DNA of 30,288 nt from Gemmatimonadota bacterium (GTDB lineage Bacteria; Latescibacterota; UBA2968; UBA8231): contig PATE01000050.1 in assembly GCA_002712305.1 (NCBI GenBank), positions 1 through 30,288 of the forward strand, read 5' to 3'. Positions within the stretch are counted from its first letter, which is position 1. Each line of letters opens with the position of its first letter. Shown here in pieces: positions 8,707-16,039 of this stretch. The notes under the pieces are model-generated. The model was not told the origin of the DNA. It saw nothing but the letters and a program-made list of their open reading frames with translations, and made no database searches. The position numbers were made by a program, and so were the translations under genes.

Positions 8707-9369
8707 CTACAGAAACGTCGTGATCTCTTCCAATGATTTGCGCCCGATCGCGGGGACCTGCGTATCGGCTGCTGGGTACCCGACGACCAACAACAGATAG
8801 GGTCGTTCGTTGTCGGGCCGCTGCATCAACTCGTTGAGGAATCCCATGGGACTTGGTGTATGAGTCAGGCAGGCAAGACCGGCGTGGTGGAGGGCCGTGA
8901 TCAATACGCCCGTTGCGATGCCCACAGACTCGTGAACGTAGTAATGTTTCCGGCTCGCCCCTTCCTCGTCTGTCCCCCATCGCTGCAAAAAGATACCGAT
9001 CAGCCACGGCGCGACTTCGAGCAAGGGTTTGCTCGCATCGGTTCCTAGCGGCTCAATCGCCCGTAGCCACTCTTGGGGCGCGCGGTGACTGTAGAACTCT
9101 CGCTCCTCGTGTTCGGCGCCGACACGGATCTTCTCCTTTAGGTCTGGATCGCTCACCGCAACGAAGTGCCAAGGTTGGAGGTTTGCCCCGCTGGGCGCCG
9201 TACCCGCGGCGCGCAGACAGGATTCGATCACCTCTCGATCCACAGGCGTATCGGCAAAGTCGCGGACCGACCGGCGTCGCGCCGAATCCGAATAGAAGTC
9301 AGCCGCGCGCTGCCTCATCTCCTCTTCAGGGTAACGCGGAAAATCAGTGAGTTGTACCTGTTTGGACAT
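8707..9369 (-). CDS. Nitroreductase-fold flavoprotein, iodotyrosine deiodinase-like
   Basis: A 220-residue FMN protein of the nitroreductase superfamily. FMN-binding RRRSVRDF (31-38) and [14 protein letters not shown] (56-69) are clear. Beyond the generic fold it follows iodotyrosine deiodinase (IYD) closely. The lid contains Glu89, Tyr93 and Lys114, in the same order and spacing as the three IYD residues that grip the zwitterion of halotyrosine. The segments [20 protein letters not shown] and THTPSP also match IYD in pattern. There is no N-terminal membrane anchor, as expected for a bacterial form. Expected chemistry is reductive dehalogenation of iodo- or bromotyrosine in the cytoplasm. It is the first gene of a pair with a Gfo/Idh enzyme. 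The deiodinase assignment rests on my own alignment from memory. Confidence 0.82.
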   Translation of the reverse strand: MSKQVQLTDFPRYPEEEMRQRAADFYSDSARRRSVRDFADTPVDREVIESCLRAAGTAPSGANLQPWHFVAVSDPDLKEKIRVGAEHEEREFYSHRAPQEWLRAIEPLGTDASKPLLEVAPWLIGIFLQRWGTDEEGASRKHYYVHESVGIATGVLITALHHAGLACLTHTPSPMGFLNELMQRPDNERPYLLLVVGYPAADTQVPAIGRKSLEEITTFL

Positions 9370-9501
9370 TTTGGACTCGAAGTAATGGGGACTGGGCTCT
9401 ATGTTCTGCCGCTTGCACCCCGATCGGCCTTTTCAGGCTATTGAACCCTTGCCATCGGCGCAATCGCTTTGCGGTGGCATGAAATCGAGAGTGAATCCGC
9501 T
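9370..9501. promoter_or_regulatory. Divergent promoter region, nitroreductase and enolase-fold genes
   Basis: These 132 bases separate two divergent genes and must contain both promoters. I see no convincing -35/-10 pair or operator. A TTG at 9469 could extend the plus-strand frame by eleven codons, but the ATG at 9502 is the better start. Confidence 0.3.
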
Positions 9502-10755
9502 ATGACCGCCAAGGTAACCAACGTCGAGCGTTTCCTGCTGCATGTTCCCTTTGTAGAACGAGTCCGACGCGAGATGGAGCGTGCCGGTGTTCACACGTGG
9601 TCAGAACTGGAGATCACACGCGTCGAAACGGATGCTGGAATCGTCGGCTGGGGTGAAACGATTCAGAATTACACCTGGGGCCGCGTGCAGGCACAGGAAC
9701 GTGTCATTGGGAGCACACCGGCATCACTCATGTGGGATGACTCGTTGGGAGCGGGGCTGCAGATGGCCCTTCTCGATGCGACGGGAAAACTGGCCGGCGT
9801 CCCCGCCTATCAGTTGCTGGGCAGGAAGATTCGGGACTGGTGTGCGATCTCTTTCTGGGATCACGACATGTCGCCAGAGAAATACGAGATCGAGGCGAAA
9901 ACAGCGGTGGGCCTTGGCTACGACTGTATCAAAATTAAGACCCGGCCCTGGTTTGACGTTCGCGAAACGATCCGTCGAATCAGCGACGTTACGCCCGACC
10001 ACTTTCGCATCGATGCCGATTGGAATGCATTCCTCAACAATGCGTCCAACGCCATCCCCTTGCTTCGTGAGTTGGAGAGCACCTTTCCAAAGATCAAGAT
10101 CTTTGAGGACCCCATCCCGCGTCACGACGCGTCGGGGAATCATTTCATGCGTTCACAGATCGAGACGGCCATCGCCCACCACTACGGCTCGATCGGTACT
10201 CGCCAGGGCTTGGAACTAGGCGGCGTCTGCGATGGCTGGGTCTTGGGTGGCGGCATCTCGAATATCATGCGCCAGGGCCACACGGCAGAGTCTCTCGACA
10301 TGCCCTTCTTCCTGCAGATGGTCGGCGCCGCCCCGACGACGGCTCTATCTCTGCACTTGAGTGCCGTCTTACCGATGGCACAGTGGCCAACCATCACCTG
10401 TCATGAGCTCTACGAGCACAGCCTGCTGAAAGAGCGCATGCCTGTGTTGGGCGGACACGCTCGGGTGCCGGAGGAGCCGGGCCTGGGAATCGAGTTGGAT
10501 GACACCGCGTTGAGCAAGTATCGCGTGGAGAAGGCCGACCACTCCGTGCCCAAACGGCTCATCAAGGTGTGTCGTCCCGGCGGTGTGAATATCTACTTCG
10601 CCAACTCAGGGCAGAAGTGGGAGTTCTATGGCAAGGGCAACCAACCCGTCGATGAATGGGGCTGCTCGACGGAGTATCTCGATGACGACGGCACTTCGGA
10701 TTTCGGCGAACTCCTTGAACGAGCCGCTCAGTCACCGGTCATCACGGCAGAGTAA
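9502..10755 (+). CDS. Enolase-superfamily protein, mandelate racemase / muconate lactonizing-like
   Basis: A 417-residue protein with the enolase-superfamily capping domain (about 1-115) and beta-barrel. Lys144 and Lys146 form the K-x-K base motif (CIKIKTRPW). Asp173 (DADWN) and Glu202 (FEDPI) are the first two magnesium ligands. Where the third acidic ligand is normally found there is instead an AIAHHYGS stretch with His227. A GGVCDGWVLGGG segment follows, then a conserved hydrophobic strand with PTTALSLHLSAVLP. Members usually dehydrate or epimerise sugar acids in the cytoplasm. The ATG at 9502 is chosen over a TTG at 9469 because family similarity starts with TAKVTNVERFLL. It stands alone on the plus strand. 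A second divergent member lies at 17075. Confidence 0.82.
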   Translation: MTAKVTNVERFLLHVPFVERVRREMERAGVHTWSELEITRVETDAGIVGWGETIQNYTWGRVQAQERVIGSTPASLMWDDSLGAGLQMALLDATGKLAGVPAYQLLGRKIRDWCAISFWDHDMSPEKYEIEAKTAVGLGYDCIKIKTRPWFDVRETIRRISDVTPDHFRIDADWNAFLNNASNAIPLLRELESTFPKIKIFEDPIPRHDASGNHFMRSQIETAIAHHYGSIGTRQGLELGGVCDGWVLGGGISNIMRQGHTAESLDMPFFLQMVGAAPTTALSLHLSAVLPMAQWPTITCHELYEHSLLKERMPVLGGHARVPEEPGLGIELDDTALSKYRVEKADHSVPKRLIKVCRPGGVNIYFANSGQKWEFYGKGNQPVDEWGCSTEYLDDDGTSDFGELLERAAQSPVITAE

Positions 10756-11031
10756 CTCGTTTCTGCAGCAGCAGCCGGTCCTGTGTCCCACGGCTGGCCA
10801 GGACCACGTCTACTTGACCATTGTCGGAGCCGCCCCGCCAGGAACACACCAGACCCGTCGTTGATATAGTGCGATCGAGGCCCTCTATCGCCTTGGTACC
10901 ACCAGTCGCACAGGATGCCCTCTGGCTTGTGCCATCTCTCGAAGAGCTTCGGGGTAGTCCCGTGGGAAGCCCTCTCCCAACCCGGATTCGCCTGTGCCTT
11001 GCTCACGCCAAGGAACTCGGCGATCCGCGCA
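10756..11031. other. Convergent intergenic region with a possible hairpin
   Basis: This gap lies between the convergent enolase-fold and ADC-like genes. An inverted repeat GGTCCTG (10777-10783) / CAGGACC (10799-10805) with a 15-base loop lies just after the enolase-fold stop and could end transcription in either direction. There is no T-run beside it. Frames on both strands read through parts of the gap, but none has a convincing start or recognisable family, so I see no supported gene. Confidence 0.35.
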
Positions 11032-11772
11032 TCACCCCTTGAGAAAATCGTGCACAATGGTGGCGTACCCTTCTGAATAACTCGCCTCCATGTGGTAGGC
11101 ACCGTCGTAGGACACCGGCGCCAGGCCGGTAAGATCTCGTGCGGCAGACCGCTCAAATCTCACCGTCCCCTCTCCACGTCGGCACCAGGCAATCTGGAGA
11201 TCAGTCGTCGCCGTGGAACCATCGATCAGCTGTTTGATGGCAGGACCTGGACCGTCCGCTCGCGGGATTACCTTCAACCGCCAAGAGGGCGACAGGTCGG
11301 GCAGCTCTTCCATAGCCGCTGGATCGGGTGCGCGACTCTGGATCGAGATCTCGTTCGTTCCGTCAGTTCCGGCCACGGTGCTGATCTGCTCCTGAGTCCC
11401 GCCGATTTCGACATCAGCCAGAAACTTCGGCGTGCCATAGACCTCTCGACCCGCGGTAATACCCGCGGGGCCATTGTGCCAGACATGAGAACAGTACCAG
11501 CCTATCTGGTCTCCAAAACGACAGGACAGCTGCAAGGCCGCTTCTTCGAAGGCGCCATAGGCGCTGCATTTGGGAACCGAGATGCCCATAGCCACGCAAC
11601 GACCATCCGGCGAAGGTTCCAGAGGATCAGGCAGCAGGTCGCGCGTAGCCGCCGGATCACAACTGAAGAAAACGAGATGAAAAAGAACCTGTTCATACTT
11701 CGCCGGTAGGGGTGGGTAGAAGGGGCTGTCGAAGGGGACATTCCAGCCCTCTGCTGAAGCGAGTGGCCCCAA
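11032..11772 (-). CDS. Acetoacetate decarboxylase-like protein
   Basis: A 246-residue member of the acetoacetate decarboxylase (ADC) superfamily. The Schiff-base segment GREVYGTPKFLAD is at 108-120, with the candidate catalytic lysine at 116. True ADC has two adjacent lysines there, but here the second is Phe117. Glutamates at 76-77 (GAFEEAAL) sit where the acid of the active site is expected. ADC-like relatives also include aldolase-dehydratases that form a Schiff base with other oxo acids, so decarboxylation of acetoacetate is not certain. The start appears to be a TTG at 11772, three bases after the stop of the upstream SPFH gene, since no in-frame ATG precedes the conserved region. It is the last gene of the nfeD-SPFH-SPFH operon. 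Confidence 0.82.
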   Translation of the reverse strand: MGPLASAEGWNVPFDSPFYPPLPAKYEQVLFHLVFFSCDPAATRDLLPDPLEPSPDGRCVAMGISVPKCSAYGAFEEAALQLSCRFGDQIGWYCSHVWHNGPAGITAGREVYGTPKFLADVEIGGTQEQISTVAGTDGTNEISIQSRAPDPAAMEELPDLSPSWRLKVIPRADGPGPAIKQLIDGSTATTDLQIAWCRRGEGTVRFERSAARDLTGLAPVSYDGAYHMEASYSEGYATIVHDFLKG

Positions 11773-11775
11773 CTG

Positions 11776-12723
11776 TCAGGCCCCTTGGTTACGCCGCTGA
11801 TCAAAGCCGGGGAGTTCGATGGAGTCGAGGATCTGTTCCAGGTTGGCCAGATCCAGCGGCAGGAGCACGTTTGTTTTGGCGTCTGCCAGACTGCGCAGTC
11901 GGCGCAGATATCGCTCCGCCAGTTGCAGACGTACCGACGACTCGCCGCCGGGCACACTGATGGAAGCGGCGACCTTTTCGATAGACTCGGCCGTCGCACG
12001 AGCGACGGCGCGGACCTCTTCTGCCTGACCCTGCGCTTCGTTGATCATACGCTGCATCTCGCCCTCGGAGCGATTGATCAGATCCTGGCGCTTGCCCTCC
12101 GAGGTGTTGATCCGGCTCTGCTTGTCCCCCTCTGACCCAGCGACGATGGCGCGACGATTTCTCTCCGCCGTGACCTGCTTCTCCATCGCTTCCTTCACCG
12201 TCGGCGGCGGTGACAAGTTCTTGATTTCATAGCGATGCACCCGGATCCCCCACATCTCTCCCGATTTCTCGAGCACCTCGACCACCTTGGCTGAAATCAG
12301 GTCGCGCTCCTCAAAGGTGCGATCCAGTTCGAGGGTACCGATCACGGAGCGCGTCGTGGTCTGTGCCAACTGCGTGGCGGCAAAGGAGTAGCTCGTGACA
12401 CCATAGCTGGCTTTGACCGGGTCCGTGACGGTCATATAGATGACCCCGTCCACCTCTACTTGGACCTCGTCACGTGTGAAGCACTCCTGTGGCGGCACAT
12501 CAACGGTCTCTTCCTTGAGATCGCGAACGAAAGCGACCTTGTCGATGAATGGAACCAAAGCGTGAAAGCCTGGTTTCAGAGTCCGTGTGTATTTGCCAAG
12601 GCGCTCCACGATGTAGGCTTGCTGAGTCGGCACAAGCCGAATCGAACGGAAGAACTTGATAATGAGGACCACGAACAGGATGCCCCAAACGATGAGGTTG
12701 AAGATGTCGAAGACGTTTGACAT
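11776..12723 (-). CDS. SPFH/band-7 membrane protein (stomatin/QmcA-like), second copy
   Basis: A 315-residue protein with one N-terminal membrane helix (about 8-25) followed by a stomatin/prohibitin (SPFH) domain starting PTQQAYIVERLGKYTRTLKPGFH. Its C-terminal half is a charged coiled coil with SEGKRQ/SEGEMQ repeats, like E. coli QmcA (YbbK). Such proteins form large ring assemblies in the inner membrane and organise microdomains and quality-control proteases. The start ATG at 12723 is one base after the stop of the preceding SPFH gene (TGA C ATG), which rules out the longer frame. It shares overall design with that neighbour, so the two arose by duplication or act as a hetero-oligomer. The final residues, rich in Gln and Asn, do not form a second membrane helix. 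Confidence 0.9.
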   Translation of the reverse strand: MSNVFDIFNLIVWGILFVVLIIKFFRSIRLVPTQQAYIVERLGKYTRTLKPGFHALVPFIDKVAFVRDLKEETVDVPPQECFTRDEVQVEVDGVIYMTVTDPVKASYGVTSYSFAATQLAQTTTRSVIGTLELDRTFEERDLISAKVVEVLEKSGEMWGIRVHRYEIKNLSPPPTVKEAMEKQVTAERNRRAIVAGSEGDKQSRINTSEGKRQDLINRSEGEMQRMINEAQGQAEEVRAVARATAESIEKVAASISVPGGESSVRLQLAERYLRRLRSLADAKTNVLLPLDLANLEQILDSIELPGFDQRRNQGA

Positions 12724-12724
12724 G

Positions 12725-13651
12725 TCACATCCTCTCCTTGTTCGCCGGCACGCCTTCCGCGACGTCCGAGATCCCTTCGAAGAACCCTTGAATCTTGGCC
12801 AATTCCAGAGGCACGACAGAGACATTGGCCTTCGTCGTGATTTCGGTGAGCGAATTGATGTATTCCTCTACCAACTGCATCTTCAACGCGGCCGACCCGC
12901 CATCCTTCTGCACGGCGGCGGCAATCAGTCTCGTACCCTCGGCGGTGGCCTCCGCGACGATGGAGATCGCTTCGGCACGACCTTTGGCGACGTTGATACG
13001 CCTCTGTTTCTCTCCTTCTGAGAGATTGATGTCCTCCTGCCGTTCGCCTTCAGAAACGTTGATGGTGGCCTCCTTCTCAGCCGAGGCTCTGACAATTTCT
13101 GCGCGCTTCTCCCGCTCCGCTTCCATTTGCCGCTCCAGCGTGTGCACGACATTGGGAGAGGGCGTGATGTTTCTCAGTTCGTAGCGGAGCACCTTGATGC
13201 CCCATGGATCCGATGCCTTGTCAATTTCGGTAACGATCGTCTCGTTCAGCGCCTCTCTCTCGTAGAACGACTGGCCAAGGGTCAGTTTGCCGATCTCTGC
13301 CCGCATCGTGGTCTGCGCCAAATTGATCCCGGCTCGCTTGTAATCCTCGATTCCGTAACTGGCCTGCTTCGGATCCAGAACCTGCAGGTAGACCAGCCCA
13401 TCCACCTCGACCTGAATGTTATCCCGCGTAATACAGCCTTGGCTCGGAATATCGATCACCTGCTCGCGCGTTTCATGGCGATAGGCAATGCGGTCAAAGA
13501 AGGGGATGAGAAAATGAAAACCGGGGGTCAACACGGCTCGAAACTTGCCCAGCCTTTCGATGACCACCGCTTCGCGCATGGGCACGACGACGAAGGTCTT
13601 TAGCAGGACAAACAGAGCGATCAGCACAAGAATCGTGAAGGCAGTTAACAT
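12725..13651 (-). CDS. SPFH/band-7 membrane protein (stomatin/QmcA-like), first copy
   Basis: A 308-residue stomatin-like protein. The membrane helix spans about residues 3-20 (TAFTILVLIALFVLLKTFVV). The SPFH domain begins PMREAVVIERLGKFRAVLTPGFHF and includes the conserved YGIEDYKRAGINLAQTTMR. The coiled-coil half carries SEGERQEDINLSEGEKQRRI-type repeats. The ATG at 13651 lies seven bases inside the end of the upstream NfeD gene, so translation is coupled. The longer frame to 13789 is rejected. NfeD-SPFH pairs are a known bacterial arrangement in which NfeD binds the SPFH ring. Here a second SPFH gene and an ADC-like gene follow. Confidence 0.92.
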   Translation of the reverse strand: MLTAFTILVLIALFVLLKTFVVVPMREAVVIERLGKFRAVLTPGFHFLIPFFDRIAYRHETREQVIDIPSQGCITRDNIQVEVDGLVYLQVLDPKQASYGIEDYKRAGINLAQTTMRAEIGKLTLGQSFYEREALNETIVTEIDKASDPWGIKVLRYELRNITPSPNVVHTLERQMEAEREKRAEIVRASAEKEATINVSEGERQEDINLSEGEKQRRINVAKGRAEAISIVAEATAEGTRLIAAAVQKDGGSAALKMQLVEEYINSLTEITTKANVSVVPLELAKIQGFFEGISDVAEGVPANKERM

Positions 13652-14124
13652 GGGATGGGGCACTCCTTGTTGATGGACTCGTCTTCGTCGGGACTCGAAG
13701 CTTCCACGACCCACAAGAGATTCTCGCGAAAGGCAAGCATCGCTTTGCCTCCGGCTTCGATCGTGTTGTCGTAGCAGATGGCTTCCCACGGGGCGCCGCG
13801 GTAATGGATCCTGCCCGGTTTCTCGGGGGTGATTCTCTCTACCACTTCCACGATGGTGCCGTACGCAGCCGCCTCTTCATCTGTGGATTGTGTTTCAGAG
13901 TCCCCGCCGATCAAGCGCTGGAAAAAGCTCCTCAAGGTCACGAGGAGCCCGATGGAGAGGATGAACCAGGCCGTGAGGGAGGACACCCAGGTGTCGAGCC
14001 AACCCCACCAGATGAGGGCGGCGACGATGAGTGAACTACCACCAAGGAAGCCGAGTATCATCCCTGGCAGAAAGAGCTCCAGCAGGAGCATGATAACACC
14101 GGCGATGATCCATGTGGTCAACAT
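13645..14124 (-). CDS. NfeD-family membrane protein (YbbJ-like)
   Basis: A 159-residue short NfeD protein without the N-terminal ClpP-like protease domain found in long forms. Hydrophobic segments run from about residue 5 to 70 (three or four helices; FLPGMILGFLGGSSLIVAAL is typical). A soluble OB-fold tail of about 85-150 has the family pattern GTIVEVVERITPEKPGRIHY and GAPWEAICYD. The tail of such proteins contacts the SPFH ring. It is the first gene of the four-gene operon and overlaps the first SPFH gene. It is divergent from PhyH across a 481-base gap. Confidence 0.88.
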   Translation of the reverse strand: MLTTWIIAGVIMLLLELFLPGMILGFLGGSSLIVAALIWWGWLDTWVSSLTAWFILSIGLLVTLRSFFQRLIGGDSETQSTDEEAAAYGTIVEVVERITPEKPGRIHYRGAPWEAICYDNTIEAGGKAMLAFRENLLWVVEASSPDEDESINKECPIPC

Positions 14125-14605
14125 GAGGACCTCGGGGCAGAGGGGCAGCCGTCTGCGGTCGGCAGCCTGTCATGACGATTCCCAAAGTCCGGGAAGGGTG
14201 CCAACAGGCGTAAGGATAGTCCCGGCAGGTGGGTCGTGCGAGTTTGCCACCAGGCCGACCTCCGCTGGCCCTTATAAGGATGCCATTTCCGTCCCTGTTC
14301 GCTTCAACGGCAGGATTAAACTCGGGCGTGTTCAACTTGTCGAACCCATCATCCGTGCCGCACTGCGACTTAAGGCAGATCAGATTCGGAACCCGTCTTT
14401 TCTAAAATGGCTTCGTTTCGTAATGGAACACTCCGCCCTCACTCTTGTTGGGTTGCCCCGACTGTTCGAAACCCTCGGCTTGCAGGGCAAAGACTCCCAA
14501 GGGTGCTCTTTGTGGGACCATAATTTGCTCAGAGCATTCGCTATGGCCTACTTAGGCACTCAAGTGTTTCAGAAATATGTCTGAAGAAGCCAAGACTATC
14601 TGCCA
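14125..14605. other. Long divergent intergenic region without a supported gene
   Basis: This 481-base stretch between nfeD (minus) and the PhyH gene (plus) is the longest gene-free DNA apart from the remnant region near 28 kb. Its right half (about 14300-14600) is noticeably more AT-rich than the surroundings. A frame on the plus strand remains open to 14584, but its only start lies inside nfeD on the other strand and I recognise no domain in it. A 6-base inverted repeat CAAAGA/TCTTTG lies near 14490-14515. The region presumably carries both promoters; a decayed gene or small RNA is possible but not supported. Confidence 0.4.
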
Positions 14606-15379
14606 GTGAAAACCGCCGAAAAGCAACAAAACCCCAACCGCTCCCTCACGCAGGACCAGATCGACACCTTCCGTCGCGAAGGCTACGTCTCTATCGGTAA
14701 GTTGATTGCAGACAGCGAGTTGGATGAACTGCGCTCCGAATACGACCGTGCCTTCAACGAGGCTCGAGAGTCTGCGCAATACCGCAATCTCTCCGCCGAC
14801 GGCGGCGCCGCACAGCGTCACGACGAGGGCGCCGAAGAAGAGATGCTGCAGATCATGCAGATGTGCGAGCGCTCCCTCTCCTTCCGGCGACTGCTCTACC
14901 ATGAGCCGATCCTCGACATCGCCGAGGATCTGATCGGGCCGAACATTCAACTGTTCCATGATCAGGCCTTGTTCAAACCCGCCCACCACGGAGGTCCCAT
15001 CCATCCACACCAGGACAACGCGTACTGGCGCTGCCTGCCCGCTACCCTCGTCAGTTGCTGGCTGACCCTCGACGACGTAGATGTCGACAATGGAGCCATG
15101 CATCTACTGCCGGGATCGCACCTTGCAGCGATGGGGCACGAACGAGGTGACGTCCTGCTGGACGCCGGCACGCCCGACCCTGCCGAATCTAGAGTCGTGC
15201 CCTTGCCCGCGGGGGGTGCGCTCTTCCATCACTGCCAGACACTGCACTTCACGCCTCCCAATCGCACCGACCGGCAGCGTCGTGCCTTCGCCATCCACTT
15301 CATGACGCCGGGCACCCGATCGCCAGGGGGTGAATTGCCCATCGGATTCTCACGCCCCCTCCTGAGGGGTCACATGTAG
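14606..15379 (+). CDS. Phytanoyl-CoA dioxygenase (PhyH) family protein, first copy
   Basis: A 257-residue Fe(II)/2-oxoglutarate-dependent oxygenase. The metal triad is His135 and Asp137 in IHPHQDNAY and His214 in TLHFTPPNR. Arg225 or Arg226 is placed to bind the 2-oxoglutarate carboxylate. GAMHLLPGSH is family-typical. It starts with a GTG at 14606, just before the KTAEKQ stretch and the conserved QIDTFRREGYVSI. Such enzymes hydroxylate diverse small molecules and are expanded in sponge-associated and marine uncultured lineages. It is not next to an obvious pathway partner. PhnY, the partner of PhnZ, is a PhyH relative, so this gene or its paralogue at 23704 could in principle supply that step for the HD enzyme at 3780, but nothing here proves it. 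Confidence 0.88.
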   Translation: MKTAEKQQNPNRSLTQDQIDTFRREGYVSIGKLIADSELDELRSEYDRAFNEARESAQYRNLSADGGAAQRHDEGAEEEMLQIMQMCERSLSFRRLLYHEPILDIAEDLIGPNIQLFHDQALFKPAHHGGPIHPHQDNAYWRCLPATLVSCWLTLDDVDVDNGAMHLLPGSHLAAMGHERGDVLLDAGTPDPAESRVVPLPAGGALFHHCQTLHFTPPNRTDRQRRAFAIHFMTPGTRSPGGELPIGFSRPLLRGHM

Positions 15380-15381
15380 CA

Positions 15382-15404
15382 GTGGCCATCCATATGGTGG
15401 CCAT
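15382..15404 (+). terminator. Hairpin just after the first PhyH gene
   Basis: TGGCCATC (15383-15390) pairs with GGTGGCCA (15396-15403) around a 5-base loop, giving an 8-bp stem with one G-U pair. It begins four bases after the PhyH stop. No run of T follows, so it may be a weak or factor-assisted terminator or an RNA-stabilising hairpin. Confidence 0.42.
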
Positions 15405-15452
15405 GCATCAGGGTTGTGTGTTGGACGCATCTCCAACAGATCTACGTCGCCC

Positions 15453-15956
15453 ATGAAGCGTTATCGCCCTCGCATCGACACGATGCCCCTGATCTTGCTG
15501 CTGTTGGCCACCTTCATCGTCGATGTCGCGGCAATCGGTGTGATCTCCCCCGTGTTGGGGCAGGAACGTCCGTGGTTCCCCCTCCTTTGGTTCCTCATCG
15601 CCACCGGCGTGCCCGTCGTGCTGACCTTCACCATCGTGCCCGTCAGGTATCGACTGGATCATCACCAGCTTGAGGTGCGCAGCGGCCTCTCGATAAGGTG
15701 GCGGATTCGTGTGAGCGAGATACACCGCATCGTGCCCGTGGTCAGCTTGCGCCCCGCCCCTGCGTTGTCGGTTCAGCGACTACGCATCGACTACCTGGAT
15801 GGCACGAAGGTCCGCTCACTGCAGATCGCTCCACATGAGCCACATCAAATGCTGAGAGAACTGGTGGCCATCGATGGCCAACTCCACCTGGAGGAGGAGG
15901 GCGCACTCGTTCGTCACGGCGGTCGCGTTCTGCTGTTCGATACGCTGGCCTCGTAG
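15453..15956 (+). CDS. Membrane protein with bacterial PH domain (bPH_4-like)
   Basis: A 167-residue protein with two N-terminal membrane helices (about 11-32 and 42-62) followed by a soluble bacterial pleckstrin-homology-like domain. The pattern APALSVQRLRIDYLDG and IAPHEPHQMLRELV is that of the bPH_4 (formerly DUF1200) group. In related proteins the domain faces the cytoplasm; no enzyme activity is known. I choose the ATG at 15453, not the upstream GTG at 15414, because hydrophobic similarity begins after MKRYRPRID. It sits alone between PhyH and the epimerase-like gene. Function unknown. Confidence 0.72.
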   Translation: MKRYRPRIDTMPLILLLLATFIVDVAAIGVISPVLGQERPWFPLLWFLIATGVPVVLTFTIVPVRYRLDHHQLEVRSGLSIRWRIRVSEIHRIVPVVSLRPAPALSVQRLRIDYLDGTKVRSLQIAPHEPHQMLRELVAIDGQLHLEEEGALVRHGGRVLLFDTLAS

Positions 15957-15978
15957 CGCTACCCCCTGTCCCGCCTGG

Positions 15979-16006
15979 TTGATCGCGTGGGACGATCACG
16001 TACACT
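15979..16006 (+). promoter_or_regulatory. Candidate sigma-70-type promoter of the epimerase-like gene
   Basis: TTGATC (15979-15984) and TACACT (16001-16006) are separated by 16 bases, each matching four of six consensus positions. A start point near 16013 would leave a leader of about 27 bases with GGAG at 16027-16030, nine bases before the ATG at 16040. Confidence 0.4.
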
Positions 16007-16039
16007 TTCGGCTCCCCTGTTCCTGTGGAGCAATCTCCT

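Noticed and set aside
10728-11156. 142-codon frame on the minus strand downstream of the ADC-like gene
   Set aside because: It overlaps the conserved end of the ADC-like gene in another frame and also the end of the enolase-fold gene. Plus-strand and other minus-strand frames there look equally protein-like, which is usual for GC-rich DNA. No family recognised.
13829-14584. 251-codon plus-strand frame across nfeD and the following gap
   Set aside because: Its start lies within nfeD on the opposite strand, no domain is recognisable, and the frame has no ribosome binding site. Treated as a shadow frame with a chance open tail.
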